Assembly: GCF_947501665.1 (NCBI RefSeq)
Contig: NZ_CANMWS010000026.1
Location: 18,085 to 82,084, forward strand
DNA from: an uncultured Shewanella sp.
GTDB taxonomy: Bacteria > Pseudomonadota > Gammaproteobacteria > Enterobacterales > Shewanellaceae
DNA: 64,000 bases
Direction: 5' to 3'
The position numbers were made by a program, and so were the translations under genes. This document shows, in pieces, positions 1 to 10,758 of the stretch; position 1 is the first letter of the stretch; every line of letters begins with the position of its first letter. The notes beneath the pieces are model-generated. The model was not told the origin of the DNA, did not search any database, and worked only from the letters and a program-made list of their open reading frames with translations.

Positions 1-3000
1 CTGTGAATGATGGCGTCATTGCTGAAGATGACGTGGTGGGTGCACGTGAAGATATTGAGACCATTTTCGCTTCTAAAGAATTATTGGCCAACGATTTTGA
101 TCTTGATGGTGATAAGTTGTATATCACAGGAGTGGATACGGGTCCCCATAGCCATGGCGAAGTCTATTTAGATAAAGCAGGAGATGTGGTTTTTATTCCT
201 GAGAAGGACTTCTTTGGTGAGGCAGAGTTTGTATATACGGTGTCTGATGGTGCAGGCAGTACCGATAAAGCCAGTGTTACAGTCCTTGTTACCCCAGAAA
301 ATGATCCTGTGATTGCGAAAGACGATTGGGCTGATGCACATGAAGACCAAACGGCCTTATTTACCGCTAAAGAATTATTGGCCAACGATTTTGATCTTGA
401 TGGTGATAAGTTGCATATCACAGGAGTGGATACGGGTCCCCATAGCCATGGAGAAGTCTATTTAGATAAAGCAGGGGATGTGGTGTTTATTCCAGAAAAA
501 GACTTTTTTGGTGAGGCAGTCTTTGAGTATACGGTGTCTGATGGGGCTGGCAGTACCGATAGTGCGATGGTCACTGTGTATGTGAGTGCAGAAAACGATC
601 CAGTGATTGCCAAAGCCGATAAGGTTGAAACACATGAAGACAGTAAAACCGTGTTCACCGCGAAAGAATTATTGGTCAATGATTCTGATGTGGATAAAGA
701 TCAATTGTATATTATCGATGTGGAGACTGGCCCACAGACTCATGGCCAAGCTTATTTAAATGAAGCGGGAAATGTGGTTTTTATTCCTGAGAAGGACTTT
801 TTTGGTGAGGCAGAGTTTGTATATACAGTGTCTGATCTTGCAGGTAGTACTGATAAAGCCACTGTTACCGTGTTTGTTACCCCAGAAAATGATCCGGTAA
901 TAGCCAAAGCCGATTGGGTAGAAACCAGTGAAGATACTCTGACGGTATTTCCTGCGAAAGCATTATTAGCTAATGATTTCGATATGGATAATGACAAGCT
1001 GATTATCACAGAGGTGGAAGCTGGACGACAGACCCATGGCGAAGCATATTTAGATAAAGCGGGCGATGTCGTATTTATTCCAGAAAAGGACTTTTTTGGT
1101 GAGGCAACGTTTGAGTATACGGTGTCTGATGGGGCTGGCAGTACCGATAGTGCGATGGTTACTGTGTATGTGAGTGCAGAAAACGATCCTGTGATTGCTA
1201 AAGCGGATAACGTTGAAACACAAGAAGACAGTAAAACCGTGTTCACCGCGAAAGAATTATTGGCCAATGATTCTGATGTGGATAAAGATCAATTGTATAT
1301 TACCGATGTGGAGACGGGTCCGCAGGCTCATGGCCAAGCTTATTTAAATGAAGCGGGAAATGTGGTGTTTATACCGGAAAAGGACTTTTTTGGTGAGGCG
1401 GAGTTTGTATATACAGTGTCTGATCTTGCAGGCAGTACTGATAAAGCCACAGTTACAGTCCTTGTTACCCCAGAAAACGATCCTGTGATTGCCAAAGCCG
1501 ATTGGGTCGAAACGAAAGAAGATGTGCAAACGGTATTTACTGCGAAAGAATTATTAGCTAATGATTTTGATGTGGATAAAGATCAATTACATATTATCGA
1601 TGTAGAAACGGGACGGCAGACCCATGGCGAAGCGTATTTAGATAAAGCAGGGGATGTGGTATTTATTCCAGAGAAAGACTTTGTTGGTGAGGCAGTGTTT
1701 AAGTATACGGTGTCTGATGACGCAGGCAGTACCGATAGTGCGATGGTCACGGTTCTTGTTACGCCAGAAAACGATCCTGTGATTGCTAAAGCGGATAAAG
1801 TTGAAACACAAGAAGACAGTAAAACCGTGTTCACCGCTAAAGAATTATTGGCCAATGATTCTGATGTGGATAAAGATCAATTGCATATTATCGATGTGGA
1901 AACGGGTCCGCAGACTCATGGCCAAGCTTATTTAGATAAAGCGGGCGATGTTGTATTTATTCCTGAGAAGGACTTTTTTGGTGAAGCAGTATTTAAGTAT
2001 ACAGTGTCCGATGGGGCTGGCAGTACCGATAAAGCCACTGTCACCGTGCTTGTTACCCCAGAAAACGATCCTGTTATTGCTAAAGGCGATAGTGTTGAGG
2101 CGAAAGAAGATCATATTACTGTTTTTAGTGCAAAAGAGCTGGTGGGTAATGATTTTGATGCAGATCATGATTACTTGCGTATTATTGATGTGCATGTGGG
2201 CCCAGAAACCCATGGTGATGCTTATGTGAATGAATTTGGTGATGTAGTGTTTATTCCTGAAGAGCATTATTTTGGGAAAGCGGTATTTGAATATACGGTG
2301 TCTGATGGGGCTGGAAGCCAAGACAGTGCGACTGTCACTATAAGGGTGAGTGAAGAAAATGATCCCGTTATTGCCTTAGATGATTGGGTTGAAACGAAAG
2401 AAGATGTGCAAACGGTGTTTACCGCGAAAGCATTATTGGCCAATGATTTTGATGTAGATAATGACAAACTCACTATTACAGAGGTGAAAGTGGGGCCGGA
2501 ATCCCATGGTAAAGCTTATGTGAATGAATCCGGGGATGTGGTGTTCACACCTGAGGCCAATTACTTTGGGGAAGCGGTGTTTGAATATACGGTATCGGAT
2601 GGAAGAGGCAGTCATGATAGTGCTTCGGTCAATGTATATATCAGTGAAGAAAACGATCCTGTTATTGCTAAAGACGATAGTGTTGAGGCGAAAGAAGATC
2701 ATATTACTGTTTTTAGAGCAAATGAGTTATTGGGTAATGATTTTGATGCAGATCATGATTACTTGCGTATTACTGATGTGCATGTGGGTCCAGAAACCCA
2801 TGGTGATGCTTATGTGAATGAATTTGGTGATGTAGTGTTTATTCCTGAAGCGCATTATTTTGGTGACGCAGTGTTTGAATATACGGTCAAAGATTATGCG
2901 GGGAGTCAAGATACCGCGAAGGTAACCATTCGAATAACAGAAGAAAATGATCCCGTTATTGCCTTAGATGATTGGGTTGAAACGAAAGAAGATGTGCAAA

Positions 3001-4140
3001 CGGTGTTTACCGCGAAAGCATTATTGGCCAATGATTTTGATGTAGATAATGACAAACTCACTATTACAGAGGTGAAAGTGGGGCCGGAATCCCATGGTAA
3101 AGCTTATGTGAATGAATCCGGGGATGTGGTGTTCACACCTGAGGCCAATTACTTTGGGGAAGCGGTGTTTGAATATACGGTATCGGATGGAAGGGGCAGT
3201 CATGATAGTGCTTCGGTCAATGTATACATCAGTGAAGAAAACGATCCTGTTATTGCTAAAGACGATAGTGTTGAGGCGAAAGAAGATCATATTACGGTCT
3301 TTAGAGCAAATGAGTTATTGGGTAATGATTTTGATGTGGATAGCGAACATTTGCATATTACGGATGTGCATGTGGGTCCAGAAACCCATGGTGATGCTTA
3401 TGTGAATGAATTTGGTGATGTAGTGTTTATTCCTGAAGCGCATTATTTTGGTGACGCAGTGTTTGAATATACGGTCAAAGATTATGCGGGGAGTCAAGAT
3501 ACCGCGAAGGTAACCATTCGAATAACAGAAGAAAATGATCCCGTTATTGCAAAAGATGATTGGGTTGAAACGAAAGAAGATGTGCAAACGGTGTTTACCG
3601 CGAAAGAATTATTGGCCAATGATTTTGATGTAGATAATGACAAACTCACTATTACAGAGGTGAAAGTGGGGCCGGAATCCCATGGTAAAGCTTATGTGAA
3701 TGAATCCGGGGATGTGGTGTTCACACCTGAGGCCAATTACTTTGGGGAAGCGGTGTTTGAATATACGGTATCGGATGGAAGGGGCAGTCATGATAGTGCT
3801 TCGGTCAATGTATACATCAGTCCTGAAAATGATCCCGTTATTGCAAAAGACGATCAGGTTGGGGCGAAAGAAGATCATATTACGGTCTTTAGTGCAAAAG
3901 ATTTAGTAGGCAATGACTATGATGCGGATAATGATTACCTGCGTATTACGGATGTGCATGTGGGTCCTGAAACCCATGGTGAAGCTTATGTGAATGAATT
4001 TGGTGATGTGGTATTTATTCCTGAGAAAGATTTTTTTGGGAAAGCGGTGTTTGAATATACAGTTTCAGATGGAAATGACAGTCTAGACAGTGCCATGGTG
4101 ACCGTTCTAGTGACACCTGAAAATGATCCTGTGATTGCGC
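1..4140 (+). repeat. Array of about 14 tandem 294-bp repeats
   Basis: Fourteen ENDPVIA-type boundaries occur at about 294-bp spacing, encoding 98-residue domains. Neighbours differ at scattered codons, but sub-blocks are almost identical at DNA level. This suggests continuing expansion or contraction by recombination and makes short-read assembly of the array unreliable. Confidence 0.9.
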
Positions 4141-7100
4141 GTGATGATTATACAATGAATGCCGAACCCATGATCCGCCTAGATGAACCCCTTGATTTTG
4201 GTTCGATGCAATATAAGGATCTTCAGGGGCAGTGGGCTGATATGAAAGTTGGAGTGGAATACAGTGCTCAAACAGAAATACAGTTTACTCCTGATGAGGA
4301 TATGATTTTAGAGCAGTCAAATGCGCTTCAGTTAGGTTCTTTTGATGAAAATATAGAGACTGATGAATTTGATGGTTTAGCCAGTTTGAGCGATTGGGGA
4401 ACGCAAGAAGGAAATAGTCTTGTTTATACACAGGGGGATATCACGATAACCACAACGATGCATGGAGATACCTTAGATGTTTGGAACCCGAATGCAGGAG
4501 ATCCTAGTCATGCTGGAACGGGTATAGGAGGCGCTGGTCGTTTTGGCACTGATCAAAATGAATTTATGTCAATTGATATCTCTGGTATGAAAGCAAATGC
4601 TGTCACATTTTGTTGTGGTGGTCTGGGTAAGTTTTTCTCAAAAAGTACAAGTGGCAGTGATCCGGTTGTGATTACTGCTTATGATCAAGAAGGAAATGTA
4701 ATTGATATTCAAAGTAGTTATGGTAATGAGGATAATGGTGGTGGACTCGATAATGTTTATAGTTTTGAGACGGATAAACCTGTAACGAGTTTTGATATTC
4801 GGGTTGAAAATGATGGCCATACCGGTAGTTTTACTGTCACGAATATGACAATAGAAAATACACTTGTTCAGGATCTTAATTTAACGACTATTCACTCTGA
4901 TGGGACGGAAGAGATTAATTCCACCTCTTTAACCTTGCAAAGCTCTCATCTTAATCCTGTCCTTTTAACCGAAGAGTTAATTGCTAGCACCTTAGAGGGA
5001 GGTGAAGCTCCCATAACGACGGCCGAAGATAAGTTACTCAGATTATCTCCTGATGATCTTCTTAAGAATGATTCAGATATAGATGGTGATGTGCTGACTA
5101 TTGTGGAAGTTCGTGCAACAGAAGAGACTCATGGTGAGGTGCATATCGATGAACATGGGAATATATTGTTCACACCTGCTCCTGATTATCATGGTCCTGC
5201 TCATTTTGAATATACCGTGACTGATGGTCACAATAGTTTCGATACAGCTAAAGTCATAGTCAATGTTTCTCCTGAGAACGATCCTGTGATTGCTCACCAT
5301 GATTGGGTCGAGGTGCAAGAAGATAAAACAACCGTGTTTAAAGCCAAAGATTTATTGAGCAATGATGAAGACACCGATGGCGATAAATTATACATTGCTG
5401 AAGTGTTTCATGGCCCTCACACTCACGGTGAAGTGTTCCTTAATGAGTTTGGTGATGTGGTGTTTATTCCTGAGAAAGATTTTTTTGGTGAGGCGGTGTT
5501 TGAGTATGTGGTGACGGATGGCCATGAGAGCTTTGATACGGCAAAAGTGACGATGAAGGTGACACCTGAAAATGATCCTGTGATTGCCCATCATGACCGA
5601 GTCGAAATACAAGAAGATGCAATAACAGTGTTTCACGCGAATGACTTGTTAGCGAATGATTTTGATGTGGATAAAGATCAATTGCATATTATCGATGTGA
5701 ATATTGGGCCGAATACTCATGGTAAGGCTTATCTGGATGATGCTGGCGACGTGGTGTTTATTCCTGAGCGAGACTACTCAGGTGAAGCTGTGTTTGAATA
5801 TGTTGTCTCTGATGAACAAGGAGGCACGGATAAAGCGCAAGTGATAGTGAATGTAGTGCCCCAAGCCGATGCACCGGAAATTAGTATTGGTAATGATACG
5901 TTACAAATCAACGAAATGTTAGTTTTCGTGAATGAAGATTTTGAATCAGGTAATGAAGGTTGGAATGAGTCTGTACGTGATAGTGGTAATATGGATTCTG
6001 GTAATATGTTAGGTGCCTTTGATGGTGATAATACACATGATGTGATTACAAAAGATTATGAAGTGCCTCATGGGGTCGATAAGGTCGATATTCGCTTTGA
6101 TATGCATGAAATTGGTTCCTGGGATAATGAAACTTTTGCTGTCTATATTGATGGTGAGCCATTCACTCGTATTGATTTATCACATATTTATCATGCAAAA
6201 GAAGAGCGCGAATATGAAAATGAGTTGACGCCATTAGTTGGGCCAAATGGGGACGTGGTCGGTCAAGTTGTACATGGTGAGGATGGTATTCGAGCAAATT
6301 TGAATGATTCAAGCTCGGGTTGGACCGATACACGTGATTCGAGTCAATCCCATGAATTTACCCTGACGGTACCAGTTAATCAAGATACCGGTATGCTGCA
6401 GTTGGGCTTTAATGCTCAGTTGAATGGTCCAGAGAGTGATGAAGCTTTAGGGATTGATAATATTATGATGGCTGCCCATGTGGATACGAACCAGATTTTG
6501 GCAACAGAAGATGTTGCTTTAGCGTTGGATATAACGGCAATGCTGACCGATATTGATGGTTCTGAACATTTAAGTGATATTACTTTTTCAGATGTACCAG
6601 AGACTATTACATTATCATCAGGCGTAAATCAAGGTGATGGTGTTTGGATTTTATCTCAAGAAAACTTAGTTGGATTAGAGCTTATCCCAGATGATGATTT
6701 TACCGGTCTTGTTCACATGAACATCTCTGCGACCTCAACCGAGGAGGCTAATGGTGATAGTGCCACTACAACAGAATCAATTGCCATTATGTTTCATCCT
6801 GTCAATGATAGACCGGATGCAACGGATGATCACTTCGTTGGAGAAGAAGATCGGACACAATTATTAAGATTTGATACCGTACTACATAATGACTACGATG
6901 TGGACAGTACTGAATTAACGGTGATAGATGTCAATATGACACCTGATACTCATGGCCATGTAACCTTGACAGCAGACGGATTTCTATTTGAGCCAGAGTT
7001 AGATTATTTTGGTATTGCAACGTTTGATTATGTGGTGGTGGATGACGATGGCCTAGAAGATACTGCAACGGTGACGATTGACCTTGCACCCGTAAATGAT

Positions 7101-10100
7101 GCCCCCGTAATACAGGGGCAAGTTTATGATTTACCAGAACCGATAGTCGATTTTAATTTAAGTGGAGTCGAAGGCATTGTCGGTGAGGCTCAATTATTTG
7201 GCGACGGCGAAGCGCAAATTGATAGCGGAGTCGACTCAGATCAAACCGGTGAGACATCCTATACATTAATGGCTTGGGTACGGCCAGATGAGGGTTCTTC
7301 GGGCCGTGAAATGATTATTTGTGGTGACGACATGGGCTATGATTTTAGTTTACTGGCCGATAATGGCCGTGCGGCGGTTTATACTGGTTCTGGGGTCGTG
7401 AGTTTACCCGATAAGTTACCAACAGATGAAATGACACAGCTAACAGCGGTGTATGATACGGCTAATGACGAAGTGAATTTGTATGTGAACGGCGAGTTGA
7501 CATTAACGTCTCCAATCACTTATGAAGGAAGTGGCGGAAATTGGACCGTTGGAGGGCATTCTTCAACAGAGCACCAGCGGTGGGATGATGCAGAAGATTT
7601 TAATGGCGTTATTGATGAGGCTAAAGTATATGATGAAGCATTAACGGACACTCAAATAACGACAGTTTATGATCTTGAATCGCAACATATTAGTGTTGAT
7701 GATATACAAGTAGGCAATGATAAAACGTTGTTTAAGCCCAGTATTGGTGAAGACGGAAGCTTTATGTTACATGACGCTGATATTTTAAAACATGTTACAG
7801 ATGTGGATAGTGATGTCGTTAAAGTAACGGATGTATCTTATCATCACAATGATGGTGAACTTTTGAAGTTGGAAGGAGGGGGTTATCAGTTTATCCCTAA
7901 GGCTGATTGGAGTGGGAGTGTTGAGTTAGACATCACAGTGACGGATGACGGGGGGTTATCCGATCATGGTCATGTTCGCTTTACTGTTGAGCCCATTAAT
8001 GATGCGCCAACAGCACCCGCTCTTACCATTGATGGTAAAGAAGATAACTTGGTTATTATCAATCCCAAGCATATTCTTAGGGAGGTCACAGACAGTGATA
8101 GTGAGCATGTTACGCTTGAAGGGATCACAATCAGACATCCTGAAAATGCGACGTTGCAGCTTCAAAACGATGGTATGTATCATCTACTAACGCCCCCTAA
8201 TTTTAATGGGTTGATAGAATTAGGTTATCAAGTATCGGATGGTATTGACGTAACTGATGGTTCGTTAAATGTTGATATTATCCCCGTTAACGATGAACCT
8301 TTCATTAATGGTAATGCACAGTTTACGACTAAAGAAGATAGCGCATTTACTTTTCGTGAATCTGATGTATTGAATTTATTTAGTGATATTGATACAGAAA
8401 AATTAGTGGTTTCTCGCATTATTACTCAAGAGGGAGAAGAAGGAGGTGAATTGGTTAATAATAATGATGGAAGTTGGACCTTTAATCCATCACCTCATTT
8501 CGCAGGTACATCTGATTTGCAAGTGATTGTCAGTGATGGTGAATTTGAAACCGCGCTAGATTTTCCTGTCTATATACGTCCAGTTGCTGATGGTGCCGTG
8601 ATCACCACGGCTCATAAAGGCCCCTTAGTATTTGATGAGGACAGTACTGGATTGTTAGGCATAAACATGTCGATGATTGATAGTTCAGAAACCTTATGTA
8701 ATGTAATGATAACTGGGTTCCCTGTCGGTTTTGAAGTCTCTGATGGCACCTCTCTGATCACCATCACTGTGCCAGGACAAGCAATTAATGTCACAACATG
8801 GGATATTGAGCAGCTAGCATTAACCCCGCCAGAAAACTATTCAGGTAATTTTGTTTTGACCGTATCTGCAACAACGGTTGATTATGGTGAGGAAGCTTCA
8901 CAACCCGCATCAGCACAACCATCTGTGTCAACAGGGGATTTTCACATGGGGTCAAATGAATCCTTATTACTCACTGATGCTGAATTGTTAGAAATGTCAG
9001 ACTCTTTTGATGCTAAAGGAGAGGGAGATGTACATATGGTCAGTTTTGCTAAACCTAATCAAGGTGAGATTAAGGACAATGGGGATGGTACTTGGACGGT
9101 AACGCCGGTAGAGGGCTTCATGGGGGAGCTGGATATTGTGTACTTGGTTGAACAAAATGGAATGTTACATGATGCGCAAAGTTCTATTGCTGTGACGGGT
9201 GATAATGGTCATAACCAAGCGCCAATAGTGGAGCGTATTGAGACCGCAGAGTTAGAAGAAGGCAATACATTATTTTTTACAAAGGCGGATATGTTGGATC
9301 AATTATCTGATAAGGATGATCTTGAGATACAATCTGTGTTTCTTTCTTCTGGAAAGGGAATGTTAGAAGAACAGGGCGATAGAGGTTATCAGTTTATCCC
9401 TGAGAAAGGGTTTGTCGGAGAGGCACATGTTGCCTTTGTGGCATCGGATGGTGAGAATAGCATTGAAAGTTATTTCAATGTCGAAGTTCTCCCTACTTCT
9501 ACAGAAACATCGTTGTTAATGGATGATGATGGCGCTGTGCTGATAGAACAAAGTCATATTACGCATCAACTGGGATTAGATTCAGCAGAGACCATCATGG
9601 GAGTGGACTATCTTGAGGGACATGGAACCATTATTAATAATGGAGATGGTACCCATCATTTTTGGTCAGATAAGGATTTTGATGGAAAATTAAACTTAGA
9701 AGTTTCAACATTAAATGATGATGTGATTGAGACTCAGCAAGTATTGTTCAATGTTCCAGTATATCATTTAGCTGCAACAGAGAGTTTTTCAGAGGTGGAG
9801 GGACTTGATGGGGCGGCACCTACTACTGAAAAAGTGGATGAGGCAGAGCATGTGTTGTCTGATGAAGTGTCTGAGCCTTCAGAAAATGTAGAAGTGAGTG
9901 CTGAAATTACTGCTGCACCAGGTGGCGACGTACGAGTGGCTATGCCTGAAGATATTATGGCTCACCATGAAGCGGTAGATCATGTATTGATTTCCCATTT
10001 ACCTGAAGATGCGATCATTTTAGGTGGATTGCCCCAACCCGATGGTGATGTATTGATGGCAGGGGATCTCTCTCAATCTATTGGCATTCACTTTGGTGAG

Positions 10101-10391
10101 GCATTCCATGGTGATGTTGATATTCACTTTCAAGGGTTCGATGAATATGATAAACCGATACAGGAGGCCGGTGGTGATGTGAATATCAAGGTCAGTGAAG
10201 AGTATGCCCTTGACCCTCGTCATCCTGAAATTGAGCAAGGTATTGATATTCCAAGAGAGCAAGAACAAAGTTGGACGCATGCTGATGGAACGGATACGGC
10301 GATAGATGTCATGGATGACAGTACTGGCTTGGAGGACCATTCCTCGGATAAAATGTCGCAACGCCCTGATGAAGATGATAATTTAATGTGA
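1..10391 (+). CDS. Giant tandem-repeat surface adhesin, 3' part (5' end outside window)
   Basis: The frame is open at base 1 in mid-repeat, so the true start lies upstream; about 3460 residues are visible. The first ~1380 residues are 98-residue repeats of the cadherin/VCBS-like 'tandem-95' kind, each opening with ENDPVIA and carrying ANDFD and EYTVSD motifs. Two non-repeat blocks interrupt them (about residues 1385-1640 and 1970-2160). Degenerate repeats follow, then a LamG-like jellyroll (about 2390-2560) with VNG and IDEAKVYDEAL motifs, more divergent repeats, and an acidic tail. Such proteins are usually secreted by type I systems and bind surfaces or other cells. I see no RTX nonapeptides near the C-terminus, so the export route is unclear. 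A strong hairpin terminator follows the stop. The adhesin class is firm; the ligand is unknown. Confidence 0.85.
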   Translation, partial: VNDGVIAEDDVVGAREDIETIFASKELLANDFDLDGDKLYITGVDTGPHSHGEVYLDKAGDVVFIPEKDFFGEAEFVYTVSDGAGSTDKASVTVLVTPENDPVIAKDDWADAHEDQTALFTAKELLANDFDLDGDKLHITGVDTGPHSHGEVYLDKAGDVVFIPEKDFFGEAVFEYTVSDGAGSTDSAMVTVYVSAENDPVIAKADKVETHEDSKTVFTAKELLVNDSDVDKDQLYIIDVETGPQTHGQAYLNEAGNVVFIPEKDFFGEAEFVYTVSDLAGSTDKATVTVFVTPENDPVIAKADWVETSEDTLTVFPAKALLANDFDMDNDKLIITEVEAGRQTHGEAYLDKAGDVVFIPEKDFFGEATFEYTVSDGAGSTDSAMVTVYVSAENDPVIAKADNVETQEDSKTVFTAKELLANDSDVDKDQLYITDVETGPQAHGQAYLNEAGNVVFIPEKDFFGEAEFVYTVSDLAGSTDKATVTVLVTPENDPVIAKADWVETKEDVQTVFTAKELLANDFDVDKDQLHIIDVETGRQTHGEAYLDKAGDVVFIPEKDFVGEAVFKYTVSDDAGSTDSAMVTVLVTPENDPVIAKADKVETQEDSKTVFTAKELLANDSDVDKDQLHIIDVETGPQTHGQAYLDKAGDVVFIPEKDFFGEAVFKYTVSDGAGSTDKATVTVLVTPENDPVIAKGDSVEAKEDHITVFSAKELVGNDFDADHDYLRIIDVHVGPETHGDAYVNEFGDVVFIPEEHYFGKAVFEYTVSDGAGSQDSATVTIRVSEENDPVIALDDWVETKEDVQTVFTAKALLANDFDVDNDKLTITEVKVGPESHGKAYVNESGDVVFTPEANYFGEAVFEYTVSDGRGSHDSASVNVYISEENDPVIAKDDSVEAKEDHITVFRANELLGNDFDADHDYLRITDVHVGPETHGDAYVNEFGDVVFIPEAHYFGDAVFEYTVKDYAGSQDTAKVTIRITEENDPVIALDDWVETKEDVQTVFTAKALLANDFDVDNDKLTITEVKVGPESHGKAYVNESGDVVFTPEANYFGEAVFEYTVSDGRGSHDSASVNVYISEENDPVIAKDDSVEAKEDHITVFRANELLGNDFDVDSEHLHITDVHVGPETHGDAYVNEFGDVVFIPEAHYFGDAVFEYTVKDYAGSQDTAKVTIRITEENDPVIAKDDWVETKEDVQTVFTAKELLANDFDVDNDKLTITEVKVGPESHGKAYVNESGDVVFTPEANYFGEAVFEYTVSDGRGSHDSASVNVYISPENDPVIAKDDQVGAKEDHITVFSAKDLVGNDYDADNDYLRITDVHVGPETHGEAYVNEFGDVVFIPEKDFFGKAVFEYTVSDGNDSLDSAMVTVLVTPENDPVIARDDYTMNAEPMIRLDEPLDFGSMQYKDLQGQWADMKVGVEYSAQTEIQFTPDEDMILEQSNALQLGSFDENIETDEFDGLASLSDWGTQEGNSLVYTQGDITITTTMHGDTLDVWNPNAGDPSHAGTGIGGAGRFGTDQNEFMSIDISGMKANAVTFCCGGLGKFFSKSTSGSDPVVITAYDQEGNVIDIQSSYGNEDNGGGLDNVYSFETDKPVTSFDIRVENDGHTGSFTVTNMTIENTLVQDLNLTTIHSDGTEEINSTSLTLQSSHLNPVLLTEELIASTLEGGEAPITTAEDKLLRLSPDDLLKNDSDIDGDVLTIVEVRATEETHGEVHIDEHGNILFTPAPDYHGPAHFEYTVTDGHNSFDTAKVIVNVSPENDPVIAHHDWVEVQEDKTTVFKAKDLLSNDEDTDGDKLYIAEVFHGPHTHGEVFLNEFGDVVFIPEKDFFGEAVFEYVVTDGHESFDTAKVTMKVTPENDPVIAHHDRVEIQEDAITVFHANDLLANDFDVDKDQLHIIDVNIGPNTHGKAYLDDAGDVVFIPERDYSGEAVFEYVVSDEQGGTDKAQVIVNVVPQADAPEISIGNDTLQINEMLVFVNEDFESGNEGWNESVRDSGNMDSGNMLGAFDGDNTHDVITKDYEVPHGVDKVDIRFDMHEIGSWDNETFAVYIDGEPFTRIDLSHIYHAKEEREYENELTPLVGPNGDVVGQVVHGEDGIRANLNDSSSGWTDTRDSSQSHEFTLTVPVNQDTGMLQLGFNAQLNGPESDEALGIDNIMMAAHVDTNQILATEDVALALDITAMLTDIDGSEHLSDITFSDVPETITLSSGVNQGDGVWILSQENLVGLELIPDDDFTGLVHMNISATSTEEANGDSATTTESIAIMFHPVNDRPDATDDHFVGEEDRTQLLRFDTVLHNDYDVDSTELTVIDVNMTPDTHGHVTLTADGFLFEPELDYFGIATFDYVVVDDDGLEDTATVTIDLAPVNDAPVIQGQVYDLPEPIVDFNLSGVEGIVGEAQLFGDGEAQIDSGVDSDQTGETSYTLMAWVRPDEGSSGREMIICGDDMGYDFSLLADNGRAAVYTGSGVVSLPDKLPTDEMTQLTAVYDTANDEVNLYVNGELTLTSPITYEGSGGNWTVGGHSSTEHQRWDDAEDFNGVIDEAKVYDEALTDTQITTVYDLESQHISVDDIQVGNDKTLFKPSIGEDGSFMLHDADILKHVTDVDSDVVKVTDVSYHHNDGELLKLEGGGYQFIPKADWSGSVELDITVTDDGGLSDHGHVRFTVEPINDAPTAPALTIDGKEDNLVIINPKHILREVTDSDSEHVTLEGITIRHPENATLQLQNDGMYHLLTPPNFNGLIELGYQVSDGIDVTDGSLNVDIIPVNDEPFINGNAQFTTKEDSAFTFRESDVLNLFSDIDTEKLVVSRIITQEGEEGGELVNNNDGSWTFNPSPHFAGTSDLQVIVSDGEFETALDFPVYIRPVADGAVITTAHKGPLVFDEDSTGLLGINMSMIDSSETLCNVMITGFPVGFEVSDGTSLITITVPGQAINVTTWDIEQLALTPPENYSGNFVLTVSATTVDYGEEASQPASAQPSVSTGDFHMGSNESLLLTDAELLEMSDSFDAKGEGDVHMVSFAKPNQGEIKDNGDGTWTVTPVEGFMGELDIVYLVEQNGMLHDAQSSIAVTGDNGHNQAPIVERIETAELEEGNTLFFTKADMLDQLSDKDDLEIQSVFLSSGKGMLEEQGDRGYQFIPEKGFVGEAHVAFVASDGENSIESYFNVEVLPTSTETSLLMDDDGAVLIEQSHITHQLGLDSAETIMGVDYLEGHGTIINNGDGTHHFWSDKDFDGKLNLEVSTLNDDVIETQQVLFNVPVYHLAATESFSEVEGLDGAAPTTEKVDEAEHVLSDEVSEPSENVEVSAEITAAPGGDVRVAMPEDIMAHHEAVDHVLISHLPEDAIILGGLPQPDGDVLMAGDLSQSIGIHFGEAFHGDVDIHFQGFDEYDKPIQEAGGDVNIKVSEEYALDPRHPEIEQGIDIPREQEQSWTHADGTDTAIDVMDDSTGLEDHSSDKMSQRPDEDDNLM
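2361..3536 (+). repeat. Higher-order repeat: two 588-bp units
   Basis: The sequence from 2361 recurs at 2949 and, for the first half-unit, again at 3537, an exact 588-bp period (two 98-codon domains). The units are nearly identical, including silent positions. The unit of recent duplication was therefore a pair of domains, one starting ALDDWVETKED and the other AKDDSVEAKED. Confidence 0.9.
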
Positions 10392-10441
10392 TTTTCAGAT
10401 TATTGTTTTTTCATTAAAGGGGTAAATAGACTGTTTTTTTA

Positions 10442-10475
10442 AGGCTCAGCATTCTTTATGCTGAGCCTATTTTCT
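10442..10475 (+). terminator. Intrinsic terminator of the adhesin gene
   Basis: A perfect 11-bp stem (AGGCTCAGCAT / ATGCTGAGCCT) encloses a 5-nt loop and is followed by a T-rich stretch, 50 bp after the adhesin stop. Confidence 0.85.
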
Positions 10476-10680
10476 ATTTTCTATTTAATGTTCATTCTCG
10501 TTAAAGCGCTATCATCAGACCAACATTTTGGCCTTTATTTGTGTTCTACTTCTATACCTTTTTGCTGGCCATGAGGCAAAAATTCACTTTGATATTAATA
10601 AAAATGCCGGCATTACATGACTTGGGGGCTATTGGGGATAAAATTCAACTGTGTCATTGATGCTATTTTTATCCATTTGT
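10476..10680. other. Intergenic, nothing recognised
   Basis: This AT-rich stretch lies between the adhesin terminator and the promoter region of the acyl-CoA dehydrogenase gene. I see no reading frame or structured RNA that I can support. Confidence 0.5.
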
Positions 10681-10690
10681 AAAAAATATC

Positions 10691-10737
10691 TTTCATTTTC
10701 TGCTCAATTTGTTATAAATTAAAACAACTGTTTTAAT
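10691..10737 (+). promoter_or_regulatory. Promoter overlapping a perfect 9+9 palindromic operator
   Basis: A possible -35 (TTTCAT, 10691-10696) and -10 (TATAAA, 10713-10718) are 16 bp apart. The -10 abuts a perfect inverted repeat, ATTAAAACA-AC-TGTTTTAAT (10718-10737), 22 bp before the acyl-CoA dehydrogenase ATG. The AAAC-N4-GTTT core resembles sites of the fatty-acid regulator PsrA (TetR family). The palindrome is seen directly; the identity of the regulator is inferred. Confidence 0.5.
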
Positions 10738-10758
10738 CTAACGTTTGAGAATGTTGTC

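Noticed and set aside
1..4140. Periodic repeats considered as a possible CRISPR or satellite
   Set aside because: The 294-bp period is coding, in frame, and encodes 98-residue domains; there is no spacer structure.
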